Part shown: piece after piece, positions 9,207-17,227 of the stretch
Numbering within the stretch: the first letter of the stretch is position 1
Layout of the letters: the number at the start of each line of letters is the position of its first letter
NCBI GenBank assembly: GCA_963710205.1
Contig: CAVPZG010000007.1
Coordinates: forward strand, 1 to 64,000
Length of the DNA: 64,000 nucleotides
Direction: 5' to 3'
DNA from: Pacificimonas sp963710205
GTDB lineage: Bacteria; Pseudomonadota; Alphaproteobacteria; Sphingomonadales; Sphingomonadaceae
Notes under the pieces: model-generated
Database searches by the model: none
Told to the model about the DNA's origin: nothing
What the model saw: the letters and a program-made list of their open reading frames with translations, nothing else
Program-made: the position numbers and the translations under genes

Positions 9207-11017
9207 AGACCCGCAGCCGCCAGCATGGCCGAGCCGCCCTTTTCGGCTTCGTCGGCATGAAGGCGCATCATGGCGTAAAGTTCGCGCCCAAGACCCGGCC
9301 TGTCCGGCGGCGGACTGGCGGGATCGCGGGCGTCATATTCCGCCTGATCGACCAGCGCGACCAGTTCCCCCGTTTCGGCGCAAACCCGGACCACATCGCC
9401 GTCCCGCAGCCGCGCGAGCGCACCGCCGCCGAGCGCTTCGGGGGACAGGTGGATGACGGCGGGAACCTTGCCGCTGGCCCCCGACATGCGCCCGTCGGTC
9501 ACCAGCGCAACGCGGTGACCGCGGTCCTGCAGCACGCCAAGGGGCGGTGTGAGCTTGTGAAGTTCAGGCATTCCATTGGCGCGCGGGCCCTGGAAACGGA
9601 CGACGACGATCACGTCGCGGTCAAGTTCCCCCGCGCGGAAGGCATCGATGACAGCCTCCTGTGTGTCGAAGATGCGGGCAGGCGCCTCGATGGTCCAGCG
9701 TTCGCGCTCAACCGCGCTGGTCTTCATCACCGCACGGCCGAGATTGCCCTGCATCAGCACCATGCCGCCATTATCGGCAAAGGGCGCAGCGGCGGGTTTC
9801 AGCATGGTTTCGTCGCCACTGACCTCTGGTGCGGGCTGCCAGACCAGGTCATCGCCGTTGAGGGCAGGTTCCTGCGCATAGGCGCTGAGGTCGCCATTCC
9901 ATATTGTCATGATATCGCGGTGCAGATGGCCGCTGGAGATAAGCTCCCGAATGACGAAGCCCATACCGCCCGCCGCATGGAAGCCGTTCACGTCGCCGGG
10001 GCCGTTTGGATAGACGCGGGTGATGAGCGGCGTCGCCTTTGAAAGTTCGTCCATGTCCTGCCAGTCGATGTCGATCCCGGCGGCGCGGGCGATGGCGGGC
10101 AGATGGATGGCGTGATTGGTGCTGCCGCCCGTCGCCAGCAGGCCAACGACGGCGTTGACGATCGCCTTCTCGTCAATGCACTTTCCAAGCGGGCGGTAAT
10201 CGTCGCCGCTGTCGGAGATTTGCGTGATGCGGTGCGTGGCGGCGCGCGTCAGTTTCTGCCTGAGCTTCTGCCCCGGATTTACAAAGGCCGCGCCGGGAAC
10301 GTGCAGGCCCATCACCTCCATCATCATCTGATTGGAATTGGCTGTGCCATAGAAAGTGCAGGTGCCCGCACCGTGATAGGAGGCCGATTCCGCCTCAAGC
10401 AGTTCCTCGCGGCTGGCCTTGCCCTCTGCGTAAAGCTGGCGCACGCGCTGCTTTTCCTTGTTGGCGAGGCCGGACGGCATGGGGCCGGCGGGGACCAGGA
10501 TCGACGGCATGTGCCCGAAGCGGAGGGCGCCGATGAGAAGGCCAGGCACGATCTTGTCGCAAATGCCGAGGAGGAGCGCGCCCTCGTACATGGCATGGCT
10601 GAGGCCAATGGTGGCGGCCATGGCGATGTTGTCGCGGCTGAACAGCGACAGCTCCATGCCCTCCTGCCCCTGCGTGACGCCGTCGCACATCGCGGGTACA
10701 CCGCCGGCAACCTGCGCGGTTGCGCCGACCTCCCGCGCCCAGACCTTTATCTGCTCGGGATAGCGATAGTAGGGCGCGTGCGCGGACAGCATGTCGTTGA
10801 AGGCGGTGACGATGCCGATGTTGCTGGCCTGCGCGGCGGCAATCGTCTTCTTGTCGTCGCCCGAAGCGGCGAAGGCGTGGGCAAGGTTCCCGCAGCTGAG
10901 CGAACCGCGCCGCGTGCCGCGCTCGCGCTGTTCGGCGATGAAGTCGAGATAGGCCTGACGGCGGGGTTTCGACTTTTCGATGATGCGCGCAGTGACGGCT
11001 TCGACGACGGGATTCAT
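9203..11017 (-). CDS. edd: Phosphogluconate dehydratase
   Basis: 604 residues, the full length of Edd in the IlvD/Edd dehydratase family. The product converts 6-phosphogluconate to 2-keto-3-deoxy-6-phosphogluconate. Iron-sulfur ligands sit in GVPAMCDGVTQGQEGMELS and GAGTCTFYGTANSNQ, and LLGICDKIVPGL is the conserved loop between them; GRMSGASGKVPAVIHLSPEA near the C-terminus is the family signature. It overlaps pgl and glk by 4 nt on either side, so translation is probably coupled. The partner aldolase gene eda is not in this window. Confidence 0.96.
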   Translation of the reverse strand: MNPVVEAVTARIIEKSKPRRQAYLDFIAEQRERGTRRGSLSCGNLAHAFAASGDDKKTIAAAQASNIGIVTAFNDMLSAHAPYYRYPEQIKVWAREVGATAQVAGGVPAMCDGVTQGQEGMELSLFSRDNIAMAATIGLSHAMYEGALLLGICDKIVPGLLIGALRFGHMPSILVPAGPMPSGLANKEKQRVRQLYAEGKASREELLEAESASYHGAGTCTFYGTANSNQMMMEVMGLHVPGAAFVNPGQKLRQKLTRAATHRITQISDSGDDYRPLGKCIDEKAIVNAVVGLLATGGSTNHAIHLPAIARAAGIDIDWQDMDELSKATPLITRVYPNGPGDVNGFHAAGGMGFVIRELISSGHLHRDIMTIWNGDLSAYAQEPALNGDDLVWQPAPEVSGDETMLKPAAAPFADNGGMVLMQGNLGRAVMKTSAVERERWTIEAPARIFDTQEAVIDAFRAGELDRDVIVVVRFQGPRANGMPELHKLTPPLGVLQDRGHRVALVTDGRMSGASGKVPAVIHLSPEALGGGALARLRDGDVVRVCAETGELVALVDQAEYDARDPASPPPDRPGLGRELYAMMRLHADEAEKGGSAMLAAAGL

Positions 11018-11709
11018 GCGGCGCTCCAGATGATGTCGGGCATATTGTCGGCCAGCGCGAAGACGCGGCCAACTGGATATTCTGAGGATGCGCCGCCATC
11101 GAGGGCAGCCTCGACAATCTTGCGCTTCGCATCGCCGGTGATGGTGAGGAGGATGGCGCGCGCCGAGGCGATGGCATGGGCGCTGAGCGTGACGCGGGCG
11201 ACCGGCGCTTCTGGTGGTAGCGGGTCAGGCGTCACGCCGAGAGCGCGCGCGGTCGTCGTCAGGGCCTCCTCATAATCGGGACCGGGAAAGATGGAGGCCG
11301 TGTGGCCGTCGCCGCCCGCGCCGAGCCAGACGAGATCGAATGGAAACGGAAGGCCGGCAAGCCGTGCGTCCGCCGCCCTGCCCGCCGCTTTCACCTCGGT
11401 CAGCGCATCGGCAAGACCCACGAGCCGCGCGCCGGTCTGGCCGAAAATCTCGCGGATCATGGCGAAGTTGGAGAGGGGGTCATTGGCGCGGACCTGCCGG
11501 TCGTCGCCGGGTATGATGGTCAGCAGGCTCCAGTCGATATCGCGTTTTGCGAGCAGCCTGAGCGCGGGGCCGGGCGTGCCGCCGCCGGGAACGGCGATGA
11601 TGGCCGTGCCGCGCGCGGCCACCGCATCCGCTATGCACCGCTCCGCATAGTCCGCCGCCGCTGCCGCGAAATCGCCCGCGGCGGCTTCATGCCAGCGCGC
11701 GTCAGTCAT
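11014..11709 (-). CDS. pgl: 6-phosphogluconolactonase
   Basis: ATG 11709 (MTDARWHEAAAGD) gives 231 residues, the normal length of the SOL/DevB type; the open frame extends further upstream inside zwf but without support. Motifs include VPGGGTPGPALRLLA near the N-terminus and WLGAGGDGHTASIFPG in the middle, which carry the catalytic residues that hydrolyse 6-phosphogluconolactone. It overlaps the zwf stop by 8 nt and the edd start by 4 nt in a tight operon. Confidence 0.94.
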   Translation of the reverse strand: MTDARWHEAAAGDFAAAAADYAERCIADAVAARGTAIIAVPGGGTPGPALRLLAKRDIDWSLLTIIPGDDRQVRANDPLSNFAMIREIFGQTGARLVGLADALTEVKAAGRAADARLAGLPFPFDLVWLGAGGDGHTASIFPGPDYEEALTTTARALGVTPDPLPPEAPVARVTLSAHAIASARAILLTITGDAKRKIVEAALDGGASSEYPVGRVFALADNMPDIIWSAA

Positions 11710-13171
11710 TCCAGCTGACCCCGTCGCGTTCGGTGAGGGCGATGGCAGCGGACGGTCCCCAGTTGCCGGCGGCATAGGTCTTGAGGCCAAGGCCCGCGGA
11801 TTTGCGGGTCTGGCGGATCGCGTCGATCCACTGCCACTGCGCCTCCACCTCGTCGCGCCGCACGAACAGGGTCGGGTCGCCCTCGATCAGGTCGAGCAGC
11901 AGGCGTTCATAGGCGATGCGGCGCGGGCGCTCCTGAAAGGTTTCCGACAGCGAAAGATCAAGCGGCACCTGCCTCAGGACGACGCCGCCGCGGTCGAGGC
12001 CCGGTTCCTTCGCCATGACGAGAAGGCGGACATATTCCTCCGGCTGCAAACGGATGACCATGCGGTTGGCGTGCACCCGGCCGCCACGCGAACCAAAGAT
12101 GTTATGCGGGATGCACTTGAACTGGATGACGATTTCGCTGCGCCGTTCGGCCAGCCGCTTGCCGTGCCGCAGGTAGAAGGGCACGCCGTTCCAGCGCCAG
12201 TTGTCGATATGCACCTTCAGCGCCACGAAGGTTTCCGTATCGGATGGCGCGCCAAGATCTTCCTGATAGCTGGCGGCGGCTTCGCCCCTGCTGGCGCCTG
12301 AGCCATATTGGCCGAAAACCATTTCGCTTTCATCCATGGGACGCAGCGCGCGCAGCACCTTCACCTTTTCATCGCGCACGGCGGCGCTGCCAAAATCGGC
12401 CGGCGGTTCCATCGCCGTCAGCGCGAGCAGCTGCAGCATGTGGTTCTGCACCATGTCCCTGAGCGCGCCCGTTTCATCGTAGAAGCCGCCGCGGCCTTCG
12501 AGACCGACCGTTTCGGCGACCGTTATCTGCACATGCTCGATATGAGCGGCGTTCCAGACAGGCTCGAACATCATGTTGGCGAAGCGCAGCGCCATCAGGT
12601 TCTGCACCGTCTCCTTGCCGAGATAGTGGTCGATGCGGAACGTGTTCGATTCCGGGAAGGCCCGGGCAACGGCGTCGTTGATGTGACGCGAGGTTTCGAG
12701 GTCGAGGCCGAGCGGTTTTTCAAGGCCGATGCGCGCGCCGTCGGCAATTCCCGCATCCTTCAGTCCCTTGATGGTGGGTTCGAAAAATTGCGGGCCGGTC
12801 GACAGGAAGATGGACAGGTCCTGACCGCTGCCGCCGACGGCGCGGGCAAGATCGGCAAAGCCTTCGGGCGTGGTCACATCGACAGGCAGATAATTCACGC
12901 GGGCGAGAAATCCGTCCATCTGCGCGGGATCGTAGCGGTCCCCTGCAAGGAAAGTTTCCACCGCCTCCTTCGTCTTGGCGCGGAATTCCTCATTGCTCAG
13001 TTCGCTGCGCGCCGTGGCGACGATCTTCAGGCCGTCCCGCAGCAGGCCATCCTTGTGCAGGGCATAGAGCGATGGCAGCAGCATCCGCCGCGCGAGATCG
13101 CCCGTGGCACCGAACAGGATCAGACTTTGTGTCACGACTGACGAAACTCCCCACCCCAAAATGTCCGCCAT
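11702..13171 (-). CDS. zwf: Glucose-6-phosphate 1-dehydrogenase
   Basis: 489 residues. The nucleotide-binding motif GATGDLA is at 21-27, EKPLG at 151-155 and the active-site signature RIDHYLGKE at 179-187. It oxidises glucose-6-phosphate to the lactone with NAD(P)+. First gene of the Entner-Doudoroff operon. The ATG at 13171 has no clear ribosome binding site, whereas a GTG at 13135 (giving MTQSLILFGATGDL) has GGGGAG 11 nt upstream and matches the usual N-terminus, so the real start may be 13135. The region 13172-13336 is the shared divergent promoter with cysD. Confidence 0.96.
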   Translation of the reverse strand: MADILGWGVSSVVTQSLILFGATGDLARRMLLPSLYALHKDGLLRDGLKIVATARSELSNEEFRAKTKEAVETFLAGDRYDPAQMDGFLARVNYLPVDVTTPEGFADLARAVGGSGQDLSIFLSTGPQFFEPTIKGLKDAGIADGARIGLEKPLGLDLETSRHINDAVARAFPESNTFRIDHYLGKETVQNLMALRFANMMFEPVWNAAHIEHVQITVAETVGLEGRGGFYDETGALRDMVQNHMLQLLALTAMEPPADFGSAAVRDEKVKVLRALRPMDESEMVFGQYGSGASRGEAAASYQEDLGAPSDTETFVALKVHIDNWRWNGVPFYLRHGKRLAERRSEIVIQFKCIPHNIFGSRGGRVHANRMVIRLQPEEYVRLLVMAKEPGLDRGGVVLRQVPLDLSLSETFQERPRRIAYERLLLDLIEGDPTLFVRRDEVEAQWQWIDAIRQTRKSAGLGLKTYAAGNWGPSAAIALTERDGVSWND

Positions 13172-13336
13172 GAAAGCAGACAGCGTTGTCAGCTAACGCA
13201 TCCTTCCTTTGTTTCGCAAGGATGCAGATTAACGAATTCGAATGTCATGTGACGGCAGGGGTTGGCGAATGGAAAGCAAATCTATCGGCCAGCAAGCTTG
13301 CGCGCGGGCGCGGGGGCGCATAGCGAAGCGCGCATC

Positions 13337-14248
13337 ATGACCATGCCTCCTCCCCTCACCCATCTCGACCGGCTGGAAGCCGAAAGCATTCACATCATGC
13401 GCGAGGTCGCCGCGACCTGCGAGAAGCCGGTCATGATGTACAGCGTCGGCAAGGACAGCGCGGTGATGCTGCACCTGGCCATGAAGGCCTTCTATCCGTC
13501 CAAGCCGCCCTTTCCCCTGCTGCATGTCGATACCGGCTGGAAATTCAGCGAAATGATCGCCTTTCGCGATGCGGAGGCGAAGCGACTGGGCCTGGAATTG
13601 CTGGTCCACCAGAATGAGGAGGGCCTGCGCGCTGGCGTAGGGCCATTCACGCACGGCAGCGCCGTTCATACCGACATCATGAAGACGCAGGCGCTGAAAC
13701 AGGCGCTGGACAAATATGGCTTCGATGCGGCCTTTGGCGGCGCACGCCGGGACGAGGAAAAGTCCCGTGCCAAGGAGCGCATCTTTTCCTTTCGGTCGGC
13801 GCAGCACCGCTGGGACCCGAAGGACCAGCGGCCGGAACTGTGGAACATCTACAACACCATGGTCCACAAGGGGGAATCGATGCGCGTCTTCCCGATTTCC
13901 AACTGGACCGAGCTGGATATCTGGCAATATATCTATAAGGAAGAGATACCGCTGCCATCGCTCTATCTGGCCGCGAAACGGCCGGTGGTGATGCGGGACG
14001 GCACCTATTTCATGGTGGATGACGAGCGCATGCCGCTGGAACCCGGCGAAGTGCCGGAACAGCGCATGGTGCGGTTTCGCACGCTGGGCTGTTATCCGCT
14101 GACGGGCGCGGTCGAGAGCGAGGCGACGACGCTGACCGACGTCATTCAGGAAATGCTGCTGGCGACGACCTCCGAACGGCAGGGCCGGGTGATCGACAGC
14201 GATGCGGGCGCGTCCATGGAAGACAAGAAGGCGGAGGGTTATTTCTGA
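13337..14248 (+). CDS. cysD: Sulfate adenylyltransferase subunit 2
   Basis: ATG 13337 gives 303 residues, as in typical CysD; the upstream 25 codons of open frame are not needed. The PP-loop is MYSVGKDSAVMLHLA, followed by LLHVDTGWKF and GGARRDEEKSRAKERIFSFR. With CysN it forms ATP sulfurylase, making adenosine phosphosulfate from sulfate. The stop TGA overlaps the cysNC ATG by one base, which implies coupled translation. Confidence 0.96.
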   Translation: MTMPPPLTHLDRLEAESIHIMREVAATCEKPVMMYSVGKDSAVMLHLAMKAFYPSKPPFPLLHVDTGWKFSEMIAFRDAEAKRLGLELLVHQNEEGLRAGVGPFTHGSAVHTDIMKTQALKQALDKYGFDAAFGGARRDEEKSRAKERIFSFRSAQHRWDPKDQRPELWNIYNTMVHKGESMRVFPISNWTELDIWQYIYKEEIPLPSLYLAAKRPVVMRDGTYFMVDDERMPLEPGEVPEQRMVRFRTLGCYPLTGAVESEATTLTDVIQEMLLATTSERQGRVIDSDAGASMEDKKAEGYF

Positions 14249-16188
14249 TGGCGGACACGTCCTCCTATGCGCCCGACGCACAGATCGCAGAAGACATACT
14301 GGGCTATCTGGAGACGCATGAGAACAAGGGACTGCTGCGCTTTCTGACCTGCGGCAGTGTCGACGATGGCAAGTCCACCCTGATCGGGCGGCTGCTGTAC
14401 GACACCAAGATGATCTATGAGGACCAGCTGGCGGCGGTCGAACAGGATTCGAAGCGCGTCGGTACGACGGGCGACACCCCCGACCTGGCGCTGCTGGTGG
14501 ACGGCCTGGCCGCGGAACGGGAACAGGGCATCACCATCGACGTCGCCTACCGCTTCTTCTCGACGGAGAAGCGCAAGTTCATCGTCGCGGATACGCCGGG
14601 TCACGAACAATATACCCGCAACATGGCGACGGGCGCCTCCACAGCCGACGTCGCCATCATCCTGATCGATGCGCGGCACGGCATTCAGAAGCAGACGCGG
14701 CGCCATGCGTTTATCGCGTCGCTGCTGGGCATCCGCCACATTGCCGTCGCCGTGAACAAGATGGACCTGATGGACTGGTCGGAAGATGTGTTCGACCAGA
14801 TCGAAATATCGTTCCGCAAGCTGTCCAGCCTGCTGGGCTTTACCGACATCTGCATGATCCCGATGAGCGCGCTGACGGGCGCGAACGTCACGGCGCCGAG
14901 TGCGGAGATGCCGTGGCATGACGGGCCGACGCTGCTGTCCTATCTGGAGACGGTCAATGTATCGGACGAACGTGCCGATGCGCCCTTCCGCCTGCCCGTG
15001 CAGTGGGTGAACCGCCCGCACCTGGACTTTCGCGGCTTTTCAGGAACGATCGCGTCAGGGACCATCAGGCCCGGCGACGAGATCATCACCATCCCGTCCG
15101 GCAAGCGCAGCCGGGTGAACGCCATTGTCACGGCGAATGGCGACCTGCCCGTCGCAGGGCCGCATCAGGCCGTGACACTGACACTGGAGGACGAAATCGA
15201 TTCCAGTCGCGGCGACGTCATCTGCGATACCGCGCACCCCGCCGAGCAGTCGGACCAGTTCCGCGCACGGCTGATCTGGATGGCGGACGATGCGCTGCTG
15301 CCGGGGCGGCAGTACCGGCTGAAGACCGGCAACAAGACGGTCGGAGCGAGCGTCACGAGCCTGGAATACCGGATCGACGTCAACGACTTTTCCCATGCCG
15401 CCGCGAAAACGCTGGCCCTGAACGAAGTCGGCGTGGTCAACCTGTCGCTGGCCCAGCCCATCGCGTTCGACGCCTATGCCGATATCAAGCGGACCGGCAG
15501 TTTCATCCTGATCGACCGCCAGACCAACCGGACCGTCGGTGCCGGCATGATCGACTTTTCACTGCGCCGTGCGGCCAATGTCGTCTGGCAGGATCTGGAG
15601 GTGGGCCGCGCGGAACGGGCCGCGCTGAAGCACCAGCGTGCCGCCGTGCTGTGGTTCACGGGCCTGTCGGGATCGGGCAAATCGACCATCGCGAACCTGG
15701 TCGAGAAGCGGCTCTACGATATGGGCCGCCATACCTATATCCTGGACGGCGACAACGTACGGCATGGCCTGAACAAGGATCTGGGATTTACCGACGCGGA
15801 CCGGGTCGAGAATATCCGCCGCATATCGGAAACGGCGAAGCTGATGGCGGATTCCGGCCTCATTACGCTCGTGTCCTTTATCTCCCCCTTCCGCACCGAA
15901 CGGCAGATCGCGCGTGACCTGATGGCGGCAGGCGAGTTTATCGAAATCCATGTCGATACGCCGCTGGACGTCGCCGAAAGCCGCGACGTGAAGGGGCTGT
16001 ACGCCAAGGCCCGCGCGGGCGAGATCAAGAATTTCACGGGCATCGACAGCGCCTACGAACCCCCGCAGAATCCCGAAATCCGCGTCAACACCGTGGAGAT
16101 GAGCGCGGAGCAGGCGGCGGAAACCATCGTCGATTACCTGGAACGCGGCGGCTTTCTGACTGCGGACGACTTTCATGGCGGACTATGA
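14248..16188 (+). CDS. cysNC: Bifunctional sulfate adenylyltransferase subunit 1 / APS kinase
   Basis: 646 residues with two enzymes fused. Residues 1 to about 440 are CysN, an EF-Tu-like GTPase with CGSVDDGKSTLIGRL, DTPGHEQYTRNM and NKMDL. Residues from about 450 are CysC, APS kinase, with the P-loop GLSGSGKSTIANLVEKRLYD and DGDNVRHGLNKDLGF. Together they turn sulfate into PAPS in the cytoplasm. The CysC half means the cell makes PAPS and therefore PAP as a by-product. The stop overlaps the next gene by 14 nt. Confidence 0.96.
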   Translation: MADTSSYAPDAQIAEDILGYLETHENKGLLRFLTCGSVDDGKSTLIGRLLYDTKMIYEDQLAAVEQDSKRVGTTGDTPDLALLVDGLAAEREQGITIDVAYRFFSTEKRKFIVADTPGHEQYTRNMATGASTADVAIILIDARHGIQKQTRRHAFIASLLGIRHIAVAVNKMDLMDWSEDVFDQIEISFRKLSSLLGFTDICMIPMSALTGANVTAPSAEMPWHDGPTLLSYLETVNVSDERADAPFRLPVQWVNRPHLDFRGFSGTIASGTIRPGDEIITIPSGKRSRVNAIVTANGDLPVAGPHQAVTLTLEDEIDSSRGDVICDTAHPAEQSDQFRARLIWMADDALLPGRQYRLKTGNKTVGASVTSLEYRIDVNDFSHAAAKTLALNEVGVVNLSLAQPIAFDAYADIKRTGSFILIDRQTNRTVGAGMIDFSLRRAANVVWQDLEVGRAERAALKHQRAAVLWFTGLSGSGKSTIANLVEKRLYDMGRHTYILDGDNVRHGLNKDLGFTDADRVENIRRISETAKLMADSGLITLVSFISPFRTERQIARDLMAAGEFIEIHVDTPLDVAESRDVKGLYAKARAGEIKNFTGIDSAYEPPQNPEIRVNTVEMSAEQAAETIVDYLERGGFLTADDFHGGL

Positions 16189-17131
16189 TGTTTTCAATGG
16201 CGACGCGGACGGTATCTGCGCGCTGATCCAGCTGCGGCTGTCGGACCCCCGCGAAGCCGAACTGGTGACCGGCGTGAAGCGCGATATCGCGCTGTTGGAG
16301 CGGGTGGAGGCCGAGGCCGGCGACCGTGTCACGGTCCTTGATATTTCCATGCGGAACAACCGCGCCGCGCTGGACCGGCACCTGTCGGCAGGAGCGGAAA
16401 TCTTCTACGCCGATCACCACAATCCGGGCGAAATCCCGACGCATGAGCGACTGACCGCGCTGATCGACACGTCGCCCGATATCTGCACCAGCCTGATCGT
16501 CAACCGGCATCTGGGCCGCGCGCACGAAGCCTGGGCAATCACGGCCGCCTTTGGCGACGGGTTCAGTGCGATTGCCCATGCAAGGGCGCAGCTGGCGGGG
16601 ATCGATATCGACGACGTGGCCCGGCTCGAATTTCTCGGCACGGTCGTCAACTACAACGCCTATGGCAGCACCATCGACGACCTGCATATCCACCCGGCGG
16701 AGCTGTATCGGCAAATGGCCCCTCATCCGACGCCAATGGCGTTCCTGGACGAGAGGCCCGACCTGCTGGGACTGCTGGAACGGGCCTATGACGACGACAT
16801 GGCAGCCGCACGCGCGGCGGAAATCGTCGATGAAAGCCGCGCGGGCCAGATCGTCATGCTGCCGGACGCCGCCTTTGCCCGGCGTGTGTCGGGGGTATTC
16901 GGAAACATGTTGGCGCAGGAGAATAAGAGCCGCGCCCATGCCGTGATGACGCGGAAAACGGATGGCAGTTATCTGGTCAGCGTGCGCGCGCCTGTGACCC
17001 GTCCGGCGGGCGCCGACAAGCTGTGCCTGCGGTTCGAAACGGGCGGCGGCCGCGCGGGCGCAGCGGGCATCAACCTGCTGCCGGAGGCCGATCTGCCGCG
17101 CTTCATAGAGGCCTTCCGCGCGGCGTTCTAG
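16175..17131 (+). CDS. DHH-family phosphoesterase, candidate PAP phosphatase
   Basis: 318 residues. DHH motifs: FNGDADGICAL (Asp10, Asp12), VLDIS (Asp56), and YADHHNPGE with Asp80-His81-His82, all expected Mn-binding residues. The C-terminal DHHA1-like tail has ETGGGRAGAAGINLLP. NrnA-like members hydrolyse nanoRNA and 3'-phosphoadenosine 5'-phosphate (PAP). The gene overlaps cysNC by 14 nt, so it belongs to the sulfate activation operon; removal of PAP left after PAPS use is a natural role. That role is inferred from context. A strong terminator follows. Confidence 0.85.
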   Translation: MADYDVFNGDADGICALIQLRLSDPREAELVTGVKRDIALLERVEAEAGDRVTVLDISMRNNRAALDRHLSAGAEIFYADHHNPGEIPTHERLTALIDTSPDICTSLIVNRHLGRAHEAWAITAAFGDGFSAIAHARAQLAGIDIDDVARLEFLGTVVNYNAYGSTIDDLHIHPAELYRQMAPHPTPMAFLDERPDLLGLLERAYDDDMAAARAAEIVDESRAGQIVMLPDAAFARRVSGVFGNMLAQENKSRAHAVMTRKTDGSYLVSVRAPVTRPAGADKLCLRFETGGGRAGAAGINLLPEADLPRFIEAFRAAF

Positions 17132-17177
17132 ACCTGGATGCCTTTTCCGGGCAGTTCACTTTCCCCGAATTGAAAAA

Positions 17178-17208
17178 GGGCGGCCCCGAAGGACCGCCCC
17201 ATATTTTT
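17178..17208. terminator. Bidirectional terminator
   Basis: Stem GGGCGGCCC (17178-17186) pairs with GGACCGCCC (17191-17199) apart from one central mismatch, with a CGAA loop and a T run at 17204-17208. An A run before the stem serves the opposite strand. It separates the convergent DHH and TonB-receptor genes. Confidence 0.8.
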
Positions 17209-17227
17209 CAACAGATTGCCGCGGAGC

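Noticed and set aside
13229..14281. Minus-strand open frame opposite cysD
   Set aside because: Antisense shadow of cysD with an Arg/His-rich translation.
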